From NCBI RefSeq assembly GCF_009762775.1, contig NZ_CP046401.1, positions 5,468,001 to 5,532,000 on the forward strand: a stretch of 64,000 nucleotides of DNA. Direction: 5' to 3'. The notes under the pieces are model-generated. The model did not search any database and was not told the DNA's origin. It saw only the letters and a list, made by a program, of their open reading frames with translations. This document shows, one piece after another, positions 26,807-36,683 of this stretch. The position numbers were made by a program, and so were the translations under genes. This stretch comes from Maribellus comscasis (lineage in GTDB: Bacteria > Bacteroidota > Bacteroidia > Bacteroidales > Prolixibacteraceae). Within the stretch, counting starts at the first letter, position 1. Every line of letters begins with the position of its first letter.

Positions 26807-27497
26807 ACCGATTATCACGAAACATTTTCAGAAATTCATTCCATAAAACATCATTCGGCGGGTCGGCAACAATTGTTAAAGGTTCTTTTTTTACCGGATG
26901 GATAAATTCAATTTTACGCGCATGCAAATGAATTCCTTTGTCATTGTTTGGTCTTGGAAATCCGTATTTTACGTCGCCTTTTATATGCAGTTTAATTTGT
27001 TTTAGCTGAACCCTGATTTGATGGTGTCTGCCCGTGTGTAGTTCAATTTCCAATAAATGATACCTGTCGGAACTTGCCACATGGCGATAGGTAAGGCTTG
27101 CAAGTTTGGTGTCTTTTCGTTTCTGGTTGTAGGCGAAACTTTTGTTTTTTTCCTGGTTTTTTGTGAGGTAATGTTCCAGTGTGTCCATGTATTTGGGAGG
27201 CCTTTTGTCTGCAACAGCCCAGTATGTTTTTTTTACCTGTCCTCTGGTTTGGAAAAGTCTGTTTAACCGGGGCAACACTTTACTTGTTTTTGCCAGAATA
27301 ACAAGCCCACTGGTTGGTCTGTCGAGTCTGTGGGGCAAACCCAAATATACATTGCCAGGTTTGTTGTATTTTTTCTTCAGGTAAGCTTTAACAATGTCCA
27401 GAAGTGTTTCGTCGCCGGTAATGTCGCTTTGAACGGCAATTCCAATTTCCTTATTTATTGCGATAATATGATTGTCTTCGTAAACTACCTTTACCAC
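26784..27497 (-). CDS. RluA-family pseudouridine synthase
   Basis: A 237-residue RNA pseudouridine synthase. The catalytic motif HRLDRPTSGLVILAKT gives Asp59; downstream LHTGRHHQIRVQ is the conserved Arg/His segment. There is no S4 domain at the N-terminus, so it resembles the short RluA/TruC-type enzymes acting on rRNA or tRNA. The target is not readable. It lies 33 bases downstream of panB on the same strand and may share its transcript. The coding ends of this gene and cdd overlap. Confidence 0.9.
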   Translation of the reverse strand: MVKVVYEDNHIIAINKEIGIAVQSDITGDETLLDIVKAYLKKKYNKPGNVYLGLPHRLDRPTSGLVILAKTSKVLPRLNRLFQTRGQVKKTYWAVADKRPPKYMDTLEHYLTKNQEKNKSFAYNQKRKDTKLASLTYRHVASSDRYHLLEIELHTGRHHQIRVQLKQIKLHIKGDVKYGFPRPNNDKGIHLHARKIEFIHPVKKEPLTIVADPPNDVLWNEFLKMFRDNRFSPVNPV

Positions 27498-27530
27498 TTT
27501 GTCTGATTTCTGTTCGTCTTATTTGTATTT

Positions 27531-28346
27531 TTAATACTGCTCTTTTTCGTTGGGGAAATCCTGTGACTTAACATCTGTAATGTAATTCCCAACAGCTCCT
27601 TTTATTTCAGCCGCGAGGTTATGATATCTTCTTAAAAAACGAGGTGAAAATTGTTGTGTAATGCCAAGTAAATCATGTATTACAAGTACTTGCCCATCCA
27701 CACCGCCACCGGCACCAATTCCAATTACCGGAATTTTTACTTCTTCAGCTACCAGTTTCCCGAGTTTAGCCGGAATTTTTTCCAAAACGATAGCAAAACA
27801 TCCGGCATCTTCCAGCAATTTTGCGTCGCTAATCAGTTTCTCAGCTTCGGCCTCTTCTTTTGCCCGTACAGTGTAAGTGCCAAATTTGTGAATCGATTGC
27901 GGCATTAATCCAAGATGCCCCATAATTGGGATGCCTGCCGAAAGAATGCGGTTCACCGATTCAAGAACTTCCTTCCCACCTTCCAGTTTTACTGCGTCGG
28001 CGGCTGTTTCTTTCATTATTCTGATGGCAGAGCTCAACGCTTCGCGCGAATTTCCCTGGTAAGTGCCAAAAGGAAGATCGACCACAACCAGAGCACGCTG
28101 AACGGCTTTTACTACCGACGTTCCGTGGTAAATCATTTGGTCAAGGGTAATGGGCAAAGTAGTTTCGTTTCCCGCCATCACATTTGATGCTGAGTCGCCA
28201 ACCAAAATTACATCAATACCGGCTTCGTCGACTAACTGAGCCATACTGTAATCGTAGGCCGTTAGCATCGATATTTTTTCACCACGCAATTTCATTTCCG
28301 ACAAACGATGTGTGGTTACTTTTCTAATTTCACTATGTACTGACAT
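27531..28346 (-). CDS. panB: 3-methyl-2-oxobutanoate hydroxymethyltransferase
   Basis: A 271-residue enzyme, first committed step of pantothenate (vitamin B5) synthesis: it adds a hydroxymethyl group from methylenetetrahydrofolate to alpha-ketoisovalerate. Family blocks are clear: [37 protein letters not shown] (Mg-binding Asp), and the late [19 protein letters not shown]. Length is normal (about 264-275). It probably forms a two-gene transcript with the pseudouridine synthase gene. panC and panD are not in the window. Confidence 0.95.
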   Translation of the reverse strand: MSVHSEIRKVTTHRLSEMKLRGEKISMLTAYDYSMAQLVDEAGIDVILVGDSASNVMAGNETTLPITLDQMIYHGTSVVKAVQRALVVVDLPFGTYQGNSREALSSAIRIMKETAADAVKLEGGKEVLESVNRILSAGIPIMGHLGLMPQSIHKFGTYTVRAKEEAEAEKLISDAKLLEDAGCFAIVLEKIPAKLGKLVAEEVKIPVIGIGAGGGVDGQVLVIHDLLGITQQFSPRFLRRYHNLAAEIKGAVGNYITDVKSQDFPNEKEQY

Positions 28347-28518
28347 AGAATTTCGTTTTCAAATTAATCCGGTAAAAATAACCAAAGGTTTTTACCCTGA
28401 CAAAACTAATCCTTATTTCGCATATTAAATTCGCCTGCTTAACGTTTATTAACCGCATGAATGATTCAGATTAATTATGGTTTATTTACTTTGCGTTTTT
28501 ATTTAGAAAAAGAATTAT

Positions 28519-29823
28519 ATGAAGAAACTTATCACCGTCAGTTTTTTTCTTTTGTTTACATTTTGTGGAAGTTTTTATGGAGTTGCCTCAAGTAGCGATG
28601 GTAACCAGAACAAAGATACCTCGAAAGTATATTTTTTTATAAAAAAGGAATTGAATACCGGTGTTTATTTCAGTGGTTCAAACGAGAGAGAAGAAATACG
28701 TACCGATGAATCAAAACAAAACGAGGAGCTGTTTACCGGTTCAGCAGGATTTCAGTTTGAAAACCGCATATGGAATTACTTAAGCTACAAACAGGAATTT
28801 ATAGATTTGACACTGGATGTCGGACCTTTTTTTGGTATTGGCAGCTGGAGTGACAGTACCTCGTTACAAATGGTTGACGGAGACCAGACAACCATTGGTC
28901 TGCGAAGCAAATTGGCTGTTGATTACAGTAGCCGGTTTTATTACGACGACAGAAATTATACGCTTGTTAAAGTTAATGCATGGGTTCGCGATGATTTGTT
29001 TCACCAGAGTATTGACGGCTCAACCCGGGATTCTTCCGAAACCTGGTCGGATTTTGATGAGAAGGGCCTGGACAATAAATTTAGGTATGGTTTCTCGGCG
29101 AATGCGGGGTGGGGAATGGGAAAGTTGAATCCGATGAACCATTATATGGCAGCCGATTATTTATTAAACAAATATTATAAGGGGCGTCTTTTCTCAGATG
29201 AGGAAATTGAAAGACTGGCCAACAAAATTACAGAATTAAAACTTCAGCGCGATCCTTCTGTTGAGCGAAATTATGATACTGAACTATCTGAAATTGCAGA
29301 TTTTCTGCGTACTTCAATGTTTCTGGCTAATCCGGAAATATCTCAGACAGATTGGGAACTGGGAGAGTTTATGCCTCGTTTAAATGGTTCGCGTTTGGAA
29401 TTGGGGCCGTTTTTTAATTATTACAATCGTGAACCTGACTTTTATTACGGTGGTTTTGTGCAGTATGACAAAGCCAAGTATGTAAATACAAACTGGAACA
29501 GTAATCTTAGTATAAATTTAAGTTACAACCATTACAAACATCATGACTGGGCAACACTGGAGAGCAATATCGGGTGGACATATTATCCGAATCTGAAATC
29601 ACAATTCGGATTTGGCCTGAAATATATTCCGGGACTAGTGATATACGACTGGGATGATTTTGACCCGGTAAAACACAATTTTATCCCTTATATTGAATAT
29701 TACAGACAGGTAAATTCAAAAACACGCGTCAATTTTTCTTTTGCATGGAAAATAGGAGACGGCGAGGAGTTTATGATGACTGGGCCTGAATTTTCGCTGG
29801 CTATCTATAAAAGCAGATATTAA
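28519..29823 (+). CDS. Secreted or outer-membrane protein, unknown family
   Basis: A 434-residue protein with a signal peptide (MKKLITVSFFLLFTFCGSF). Strand-rich N-terminal (50-190) and C-terminal (295-434) parts, with alternating aromatic residues and a terminal Tyr, resemble an outer-membrane barrel. A helical insert at about 193-275 contains GWGMGKLNPMNHYMAADYLL and RLFSDEEIERLANKI. The same pattern is found in the protein at 31110-32513, so they are distant paralogues. Function unknown; possibly a surface or outer-membrane sensor or exporter component. The downstream gene begins one base away on the other strand. Confidence 0.7.
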   Translation: MKKLITVSFFLLFTFCGSFYGVASSSDGNQNKDTSKVYFFIKKELNTGVYFSGSNEREEIRTDESKQNEELFTGSAGFQFENRIWNYLSYKQEFIDLTLDVGPFFGIGSWSDSTSLQMVDGDQTTIGLRSKLAVDYSSRFYYDDRNYTLVKVNAWVRDDLFHQSIDGSTRDSSETWSDFDEKGLDNKFRYGFSANAGWGMGKLNPMNHYMAADYLLNKYYKGRLFSDEEIERLANKITELKLQRDPSVERNYDTELSEIADFLRTSMFLANPEISQTDWELGEFMPRLNGSRLELGPFFNYYNREPDFYYGGFVQYDKAKYVNTNWNSNLSINLSYNHYKHHDWATLESNIGWTYYPNLKSQFGFGLKYIPGLVIYDWDDFDPVKHNFIPYIEYYRQVNSKTRVNFSFAWKIGDGEEFMMTGPEFSLAIYKSRY

Positions 29824-30936
29824 TTACACCCGAAGAAATATTTTTTTCTTATACATGTAGTATAACAGCAACCAAAGCAATGCCAATCCGCCAAGAAGAG
29901 AAAATAGCCCGCCGGCTTCTTCACCCATAGGTTTGGTCAGCCATCCAATGAAAAATTCAGTAATTCTTCTGAAATCCACAATCCGCGTAAACAAATAAAT
30001 AAATATAGAATTCATCCCAATTATCCGGAAATAAAATGCCCAGCTTTTAAATCCCCAGTGGTCGATAACCAGATAAAATAGTGTCAGCAATAAAAAACCA
30101 ATTCCGCCGGTAAGTAGATTAAAAGTCGATGTCCAGCAGCTTTTAATAATGGGGTAGAAAGTCGAAAGAATCAGGGCGAGAATGATGCCTGAAACTCCCG
30201 CGCCTGTCATGTAGCCAATTTTTTGCCAGTCAGTGGTACTCTTTTTCCTAAGAATATTTCCGGCAATTGTTCCCATTAGAGTTACAGCGGTTGCGGAGAA
30301 ACTGCATAACAGTCCTTCAGGGTCAAATGTCTCTCTGTACAATTTCCCCGGAAGGAGGTGTCTGTCGATGAATCCGTTTATACAACCTTCGGGGCTTAGT
30401 ACCCCGGCTCCAAAACCCGGGACCGGAATAAGCAACTGAATAATCCCGATCCCTGCAAGTATTCCGCCAAGCCAAATCAGCCGGCTTTTGAACGATTCAA
30501 AATAAATAACTATTAATGAAGCAAAAAAATAAGCTATCCCGATTTGGCCAAGGACACTGGCAATTCTCCCGCCTTCAAAACCATCTCTGAAAGTTCCGTT
30601 GTACAATATTCCTAAAAGAATAAGAATGACTAATCGTTTAAATACTTTTCTGAATAACTTTTTTTTGGGTACATTTTTTTCCAGTTTCGATTTTACAGCA
30701 AAGGGAATCGCAACACCGGAAATAAACATAAAAAGCGGAAAAATTAAGTCATAAAAATGAAATCCCTCCCAGGGGACATGTTCCATCTGCTCTTCCAGCC
30801 ATGCCGCACCCGTCATTTGCGAAACAGCAATTGCAAGTACTCCTCCCCCTGTAATCCAGAACATATCAAAACCACGCAGGGCATCAAGTGAATGCAGTCG
30901 TTTCTGAGGCTCTGTGCGTGTATTTTTATTTGTCAT
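29824..30936 (-). CDS. Heparan-alpha-glucosaminide acetyltransferase-like membrane protein (DUF5009)
   Basis: A 370-residue inner-membrane protein with about ten hydrophobic helices. The N-terminus RLHSLDALRGFDMFWITGGG and the following FHFYDLIFPLFMFISGVAIP match the YeiB/HGSNAT-type acyltransferase group, in which a His near the second helix carries the acetyl transfer. In Bacteroidota such proteins occur in glycan-processing loci and probably transfer acyl groups to sugars across the membrane. Here no glycan enzymes are adjacent. It lies between two related secreted protein genes. Confidence 0.82.
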   Translation of the reverse strand: MTNKNTRTEPQKRLHSLDALRGFDMFWITGGGVLAIAVSQMTGAAWLEEQMEHVPWEGFHFYDLIFPLFMFISGVAIPFAVKSKLEKNVPKKKLFRKVFKRLVILILLGILYNGTFRDGFEGGRIASVLGQIGIAYFFASLIVIYFESFKSRLIWLGGILAGIGIIQLLIPVPGFGAGVLSPEGCINGFIDRHLLPGKLYRETFDPEGLLCSFSATAVTLMGTIAGNILRKKSTTDWQKIGYMTGAGVSGIILALILSTFYPIIKSCWTSTFNLLTGGIGFLLLTLFYLVIDHWGFKSWAFYFRIIGMNSIFIYLFTRIVDFRRITEFFIGWLTKPMGEEAGGLFSLLGGLALLWLLLYYMYKKKIFLRV

Positions 30937-31109
30937 GTCAGTTCGGTTTAAAAAATGAAAACTGAATGTAGTATTTTTTTTGTAAAAGGTGCAGATGTTG
31001 TTCTGTTTGTTAAGTTTTTTTTATATAAATATTAAGAATGATTTTAAACTTTTCAGCCGTATGCTTGGAATGGATTTTGTTTTTCCAAACTAAACCAAAA
31101 AGTAAAGTC

Positions 31110-32513
31110 ATGAAACATTTTATACCCTTTGCATTTTTTCTTTTTGTATTTGTTACAACAAATGCGCAGTTCGAGAACATCGATTTATCAGCCTACAAAT
31201 TGCCGGAGATTAAAATACATCAGTTGGATTTTAGTTTGCAATATAACAATGATTACTCCCAGAGTTCACACGGAAATTCAATTGGAAATTCTTCGGAATT
31301 TTCCAGATTCAAATTGAATAATAATTTTGATGCCCTTTATTCGTACTATTTAAATTCAAAAAAAGTTCAAATAGAGGGATTGTTTGATTTTTCTGCAGAT
31401 ATTGAATTGGACTGGCAGAAATCGGGTGATGTGCCTTATGAAAAAAATGATGATTACATTTTTACCGTGAATGCCTGGTTGGCTCGAAGGATGTATCTTA
31501 ACAGCAAGGACAAATGGTTCTTTCTTTGGTCTCCTAATTTGTATATAAGGAGATATTCTTATTTTATCAAAGAATTGGAAGGCTATGACAATGAAAAAAG
31601 TGATAAATTTTTTTCACGAAATCTTGATTTTCAACCAGAAATAAAATTAGGCGGAGGATTTGGTCGGATTGAACCGGTTAACGATTTGCGTAAAGCTATT
31701 TATATTTTTGAAGACTTACTTAAAAACGATCGTTTAACCCGGCTTCCAAATGAAAACGAAATTTTGCAAGTGACAGACAAAATAGCTCAACTCCGGAATC
31801 AACGTTTTTTTGATTCGCGTTTAAGAAGTATTTATGAAATAAAAAGCCTCGATTCACTTCTGGGTAACCTGGGATTAACTGATGAAATGGACGCAACATA
31901 TTTCACTTCATTAAATGATATGTGGTTAAATGGAAATGAATCAATACATTCAGGAACACGCATTCAGTTTAGTGTGTCAGGCAAACTGCTTTGCGATTTT
32001 GGTAAAACAAGAATCGAAAATTACGTCCCCGATTCGGAAATGATTGTAAATGAGAATTCAACAAAGTATTATAATAACCTTTGGGGATTGGAATTATTGT
32101 TCGATTCCTATAAACCGATTGGGTTAAATTGGCAACGTTATTTTTCTACAAATTTCTACTATAACAAATATTATCCGGACATGAATGAAAATCCTTTGGC
32201 GGGTAACTATAATGTGTTAATTGGCTCATTCATTTATGGTTATAGTTGGTTTCTAAACACCCGAACCAGTGCATATTTAGGATCAAACGGACAGTTTAAC
32301 TTTTTTGATTACCTTAAAAATGATGAGAATCATTATGATTCAAATAATGCTTATTGTTCTCTGAGTGGGAACTTGAGCTACTACTTTTCGCCGCGTTTAA
32401 GAGCATCTTTCTTTATGGCTGTATATTATTCATGGAGTGAGAGTATCCGGCAGAGCCATATAAGGGGTTTTAGTTTTACGAATCATATCGGAATCAATTA
32501 CGCAATCTTTTAA
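31110..32513 (+). CDS. Secreted or outer-membrane protein, paralogue of 28519-29823
   Basis: The ATG at 31110 opens a signal peptide (MKHFIPFAFFLFVFVTTNAQ) and gives 467 residues; the longer frame adds 24 residues without a role. The C-terminal half is strand-rich with aromatic residues and ends in INYAIF, like an outer-membrane barrel. A middle helical segment has GGGFGRIEPVNDLRKAIYIF followed by RLTRLPNENEILQVTDKIAQ, the same plan as the segment in the protein at 28519-29823. Function unknown. A barrel fold is inferred, not shown. Confidence 0.7.
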   Translation: MKHFIPFAFFLFVFVTTNAQFENIDLSAYKLPEIKIHQLDFSLQYNNDYSQSSHGNSIGNSSEFSRFKLNNNFDALYSYYLNSKKVQIEGLFDFSADIELDWQKSGDVPYEKNDDYIFTVNAWLARRMYLNSKDKWFFLWSPNLYIRRYSYFIKELEGYDNEKSDKFFSRNLDFQPEIKLGGGFGRIEPVNDLRKAIYIFEDLLKNDRLTRLPNENEILQVTDKIAQLRNQRFFDSRLRSIYEIKSLDSLLGNLGLTDEMDATYFTSLNDMWLNGNESIHSGTRIQFSVSGKLLCDFGKTRIENYVPDSEMIVNENSTKYYNNLWGLELLFDSYKPIGLNWQRYFSTNFYYNKYYPDMNENPLAGNYNVLIGSFIYGYSWFLNTRTSAYLGSNGQFNFFDYLKNDENHYDSNNAYCSLSGNLSYYFSPRLRASFFMAVYYSWSESIRQSHIRGFSFTNHIGINYAIF

Positions 32514-32578
32514 TGCTGAACTTTTTTATTTCTGCCTTTTTGTCACCGGATTTGACAGAATTTTTGTGAATTCTAATT

Positions 32579-32615
32579 TTATCCGTGTCATAATTTCGCC
32601 ATTAATCACGGATAA
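32579..32615. promoter_or_regulatory. Inverted repeat upstream of dnaK
   Basis: TTATCCGTG (32579-32587) and CACGGATAA (32607-32615) are perfect 9-base arms 19 bases apart. The gap holds TAATTTCG, close to a -7 promoter element. It is not the CIRCE element bound by HrcA. It could be an operator for heat-shock control of dnaK or a leader RNA hairpin. Confidence 0.5.
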
Positions 32616-32682
32616 CGGCATGGCATAGTCATTGATTAAATAGAATCGAAATTTTGAAATTGATAACGAAATATATAATACA

Positions 32683-34617
32683 ATGGGAAAAATAATTGGA
32701 ATTGATTTAGGGACCACAAATTCATGCGTATCCGTAATGGAAGGGAACGAACCCGTAGTAATTCCTAACAGCGAGGGAAAAAGAACTACGCCTTCTATTG
32801 TTGCTTTTGTTGAAAATGGAGAAAGGAAAGTTGGAGACCCGGCGAAACGTCAGGCCATTACCAATCCGCAAAAAACGGTTTTCTCTATTAAACGTTTTAT
32901 GGGTGAGACATATGCGCAGGTTTCAAAAGAAATTGAACGAGTGCCCTACAAAGTAGTGAAAGGTGACAATGATACGCCAAGAGTACAAATCGACGACAGA
33001 AAATATTCACCACAGGAAATTTCAGCTATGGTACTTCAGAAAATGAAAAAGACAGCTGAAGATTACCTCGGACAGGAAGTAAGTGAAGCCGTAATTACTG
33101 TGCCTGCTTATTTTAGCGACTCACAGCGCCAGGCAACAAAAGAGGCTGGTGAGATTGCCGGTTTGAATGTTCGTCGTATTATCAACGAGCCTACTGCCGC
33201 ATCATTGGCATATGGTTTGGATAAGATGGACAAAGACATGAAGATTGCGGTATTCGACCTGGGGGGTGGTACTTTCGATATTTCAATCCTCGAATTGGGT
33301 GACGGAGTTTTTGAAGTAAAATCAACCGATGGTGATACGCACCTTGGAGGTGATGATTTTGACCAGGTTATTATTGATTGGTTAGCTGATGAGTTTAAAA
33401 AAGACGAAGGTGTAAATTTGAAAAAAGATCCAATGGCATTGCAACGTTTGAAAGAAGCAGCTGAAAAAGCAAAAATTGAACTTTCAAGCTCTTCTCAAAC
33501 TGAGATCAACCTGCCTTATATTATGCCGGTTGACGGTGTGCCAAAACACCTGGTAAAAACCCTGTCGCGTTCAAAATTTGAACAATTGGCTGACACATTG
33601 ATTAATGCAACCATTGAGCCCTGTAAAAAAGCTTTAAAAAATGCAGGAATGTCGCCAAGTGATGTTGATGAAGTAATTTTGGTTGGAGGTTCAACGCGTA
33701 TTCCGGCAATTCAGGAAAAAGTAAAAGCCTTTTTTGGAAAAAATCCTTCAAAAGGCGTAAATCCTGATGAAGTTGTAGCTGTTGGTGCTGCTATTCAGGG
33801 CGGTGTTTTAACCGGAGAAGTAAAAGATGTGTTGCTGCTTGATGTTACTCCACTTTCCTTGGGGATTGAAACCATGGGTGGCGTAATGACCAAGTTGATT
33901 GAAGCCAATACAACAATTCCAACAAAAAAATCGGAAACTTTTACCACTGCAGCTGATAACCAACCTTCTGTTGAAATTCACGTTCTTCAGGGTGAACGCC
34001 CAATTGCCTCGGGTAATAAAACAATTGGGAGATTCCACCTCGACGGAATTCCGCCATCACCACGTGGAATACCTCAGATTGAGGTAACTTTTGACATTGA
34101 TGCCAATGGTATTCTGCATGTTAATGCAAAAGATAAAGCAACAGGAAAATCACAATCCATAAGGATTGAAGCTTCATCTGGTTTGTCGGATGACGAAATC
34201 AAAAAAATGAAAGCTGAAGCAGAAGCAAATGCTGAAGCAGATAAACAAGTAAAAGAAAAAGCTGACAAAATTAACCAGGCTGACAGTTTGATTTTCCAAA
34301 CGGAAAAACAATTAAAAGAATTTGGTGATAAAATTCCGGCCGACAAGAAAAAACCGATTGAAGATGCGTTGGCAAAACTAAAGGAAGCACACAAAAGTCA
34401 GGATTTGGCAGCCATCGATACTGCTATGAATGAGTTGAATACAGTGTTTCAGGCAGCATCTCAGGAAATGTATAATGCTTCGCAGCAAGCCCAGGGTGGC
34501 GGTGCTCAGGGAGGACCACAGGGAGGACCAACCGGAGGCGACCAGGGTGGACAGTCGCAAAGCAAGTCGAAAGATGACGGCGAAGTTACGGATGTAGATT
34601 TCGAAGAAGTCAAATAA
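32683..34617 (+). CDS. dnaK: Molecular chaperone DnaK (Hsp70)
   Basis: A 644-residue cytoplasmic chaperone. Nucleotide-binding domain: [18 protein letters not shown] at the start, [15 protein letters not shown] near residue 190 and [14 protein letters not shown] near 335. The interdomain linker [18 protein letters not shown] precedes the substrate-binding domain, followed by the helical lid and a Gly/Gln-rich tail that ends in [10 protein letters not shown]. It folds and refolds proteins with DnaJ and GrpE, which are not adjacent here. A strong terminator follows, and a mobile element begins after it. Confidence 0.98.
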   Translation: MGKIIGIDLGTTNSCVSVMEGNEPVVIPNSEGKRTTPSIVAFVENGERKVGDPAKRQAITNPQKTVFSIKRFMGETYAQVSKEIERVPYKVVKGDNDTPRVQIDDRKYSPQEISAMVLQKMKKTAEDYLGQEVSEAVITVPAYFSDSQRQATKEAGEIAGLNVRRIINEPTAASLAYGLDKMDKDMKIAVFDLGGGTFDISILELGDGVFEVKSTDGDTHLGGDDFDQVIIDWLADEFKKDEGVNLKKDPMALQRLKEAAEKAKIELSSSSQTEINLPYIMPVDGVPKHLVKTLSRSKFEQLADTLINATIEPCKKALKNAGMSPSDVDEVILVGGSTRIPAIQEKVKAFFGKNPSKGVNPDEVVAVGAAIQGGVLTGEVKDVLLLDVTPLSLGIETMGGVMTKLIEANTTIPTKKSETFTTAADNQPSVEIHVLQGERPIASGNKTIGRFHLDGIPPSPRGIPQIEVTFDIDANGILHVNAKDKATGKSQSIRIEASSGLSDDEIKKMKAEAEANAEADKQVKEKADKINQADSLIFQTEKQLKEFGDKIPADKKKPIEDALAKLKEAHKSQDLAAIDTAMNELNTVFQAASQEMYNASQQAQGGGAQGGPQGGPTGGDQGGQSQSKSKDDGEVTDVDFEEVK

Positions 34618-34651
34618 ATAGCGATTATTAACAATAGTCAATAATTAACAA

Positions 34652-34688
34652 AACGCAGTAAATATTTGATTTACTGCGTTTTTTATTT
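34652..34688 (+). terminator. Intrinsic terminator of dnaK
   Basis: AACGCAGTAAAT (34652-34663) and ATTTACTGCGTT (34669-34680) form a perfect 12-bp stem around a 5-base loop, followed by a T-rich run. Confidence 0.88.
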
Positions 34689-34732
34689 GTGATAAATTAT
34701 TTATTTAAATAGTTTATTGTTAATTTTTGCCA

Positions 34733-34740
34733 TATATTTG
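34733..34740 (+). promoter_or_regulatory. Possible promoter of the integration genes
   Basis: TATATTTG matches the -7 element TAnnTTTG. A TTTA-type -33 match lies about 16 bases upstream, which is weak. It would give a leader of about 80 bases before the gene at 34829. Confidence 0.35.
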
Positions 34741-34828
34741 TACCATTACTGTACCGGAACTTAATTAACGACGAAGTGGAACTTATGAGTTCTTATGAAT
34801 ACTTATAGAACCTTAAATGTAGTTAAAG

Positions 34829-35380
34829 ATGGTGATGACTAAGATTCAAAAACAATGTGCTATATGCGAGAAGCCGTTTATTCCGAAGACGGTAAATTCT
34901 ATTTATTGTTGTAAAATCTGTAGTGATACTGCATACCGTAAAAGAAAAGTACAGTTGAAAAAGGAAGAACAACGGAAAGCGGTTGCTAGTAGAATCCCGG
35001 ACGAACGTAAATACATTTCTGTACCAGAAGCAATAATTCTTTTTGGAGTGGCGAAAAGTACACTGTATAGGCATATACGTCAAGGACGAATCCCTGCAAT
35101 CAATTTAGGTACACGTCTTGTGCGAATTGACCGTGCAACAATTGAAAAGATGTTTCCGATTAGAGAAGACACATCTGGAATGAAAGAGTTTTCCGCAGTA
35201 AAGTTATATCGTCTTGAACCTGAAGATTGCTATACAATCGGTGAAATTTCAAAGAAATTCGGAATATCCGATAGTTCTGTTTACAAGCATATTAGAAAGT
35301 TTTCTATTCCAATTAGGCAAATAGGAAAATATGTTTATGCTCCTAAATCTGAAATCGACAGTATTTACAATAGTGAGTAA
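34829..35380 (+). CDS. Zinc-ribbon protein with two HTH (excisionase-type) domains
   Basis: A 183-residue DNA-binding protein. Residues 9-33 form a zinc ribbon (CAICEKPF ... YCCKIC), then a basic linker, then two MerR/excisionase-type helix-turn-helix domains: about 57-105 (SVPEAIILFGVAKSTLYRHI) and 127-180 (TIGEISKKFGISDSSVYKHI). Its position 13 bases before the integrase gene suggests control of integration and excision of the element. The doubled HTH would let one chain bind two neighbouring sites. Confidence 0.8.
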   Translation: MVMTKIQKQCAICEKPFIPKTVNSIYCCKICSDTAYRKRKVQLKKEEQRKAVASRIPDERKYISVPEAIILFGVAKSTLYRHIRQGRIPAINLGTRLVRIDRATIEKMFPIREDTSGMKEFSAVKLYRLEPEDCYTIGEISKKFGISDSSVYKHIRKFSIPIRQIGKYVYAPKSEIDSIYNSE

Positions 35381-35393
35381 AACCTAACACTCC

Positions 35394-36650
35394 ATGAAGC
35401 AATTATCAAAAACAAGAGTAACAGTGAGACTTCGAAAAGCAGAAGACCGGAAGGAATGGTACATTTACCTGGAAAGTTATCCCGTATTTGTCCCAGGTAA
35501 AACTAATCCTCAACGCATTCGTGAGTATCTGAACAGAAGTGTTACCTCTGTGGAATGGGATAAGAAAAGGACTGCCCGAACCGATTCAAATGGAGCTAAA
35601 ACATATAAACCCAAACGTGATGACAATGGCATAATTGTTTGCCGGAGTGAAATGGATAGAGAAAATTTGCTATATGCAGATGGTGCTCGCAAACTACGTC
35701 AACGCGAATATGACCATGCTGATTTGTACAGTGATACCGAAACTGCTCAGGCTGAACTGAAGGAAAGGTTACACCATAATTTCATCGAATATTTTGAAAA
35801 GGTAACTTTTAAACGCCATGCCAATAGTTCGAAGTCTATTCTAATAAATTGGCAGCGTACAAATGAATTTCTAAAACAGTTTGCAGGAGATGCCCTTTTG
35901 TTTTCCCAAATAGATATTGCGTTAGCTGAAAATTTTAGGCTTTTTCTTTTGTCAGCACCACAGGGAGGCAACAAAAGTGGAATTATTTCTCAAAATACTG
36001 CAGCAACCTATTTTTCCATTTTTAAAGCAGCCCTTAAACAAGCCTTTGTTGATGGATACCTGGGAAGTGATTTATCTGCTAAAATTAAAGGTATTCAGGA
36101 GAAAGAATCACGTCGTGAGTACTTGACATTAGAAGAACTGAATAAACTTGTAGCTACACCCTGTGAAAGGGGTGTCCTTAAACGTGCAGCACTTTTTTCT
36201 GCCCTTACAGGATTGAGGCATATCGATATCCAAAATCTCAAATGGAGTGAAATTAGCATGGAAGGTAATCAGGCAAGGCTTCATTTCACACAGCAAAAAA
36301 CAAAAGGTGTTGAATATACGCCCATTTCAGAACAGGCATTACAACTTTGTGGAGAGTCAGGGAAACCAGAACAATTCGTGTTTGAAGATTTACCCGACCC
36401 ATCGTGGATTTCCCGACCACTTAAACAATGGATTAAAGATGCAGGCATCAAAAAGAACATTACATTCCATTGCTTTCGGCACACATTTGCTACCTTGCAA
36501 CTTTCAAGCGGAACCGATATTTATACAGTTAGTAAAATGCTTGGGCACACTGATGTGAAAACCACACAGATTTATGCCAAAGTGGTGGACGAGAAGAAAA
36601 ATAAAGCGGCGCATGCCATAAAAATTGATAAAATACAGAATACAAACTAA
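35394..36650 (+). CDS. Tyrosine site-specific integrase
   Basis: A 418-residue recombinase of the phage-integrase group found in Bacteroidota mobile elements. An N-terminal SAM-like core-binding domain spans about 115-215; the catalytic domain shows Arg I in ALTGLRHIDIQNLKWSEI, the HxxR block HCFRHTFATLQLSSG and the tyrosine in VKTTQIYAKVV. All catalytic residues are present, so the enzyme is probably active. It would integrate and excise the 34.7-41 kb element. The start ATG lies 13 bases after the preceding gene. Confidence 0.93.
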   Translation: MKQLSKTRVTVRLRKAEDRKEWYIYLESYPVFVPGKTNPQRIREYLNRSVTSVEWDKKRTARTDSNGAKTYKPKRDDNGIIVCRSEMDRENLLYADGARKLRQREYDHADLYSDTETAQAELKERLHHNFIEYFEKVTFKRHANSSKSILINWQRTNEFLKQFAGDALLFSQIDIALAENFRLFLLSAPQGGNKSGIISQNTAATYFSIFKAALKQAFVDGYLGSDLSAKIKGIQEKESRREYLTLEELNKLVATPCERGVLKRAALFSALTGLRHIDIQNLKWSEISMEGNQARLHFTQQKTKGVEYTPISEQALQLCGESGKPEQFVFEDLPDPSWISRPLKQWIKDAGIKKNITFHCFRHTFATLQLSSGTDIYTVSKMLGHTDVKTTQIYAKVVDEKKNKAAHAIKIDKIQNTN

Positions 36651-36683
36651 AGTAGTTGCAAACCCAAAAACCATATCTAAAAA

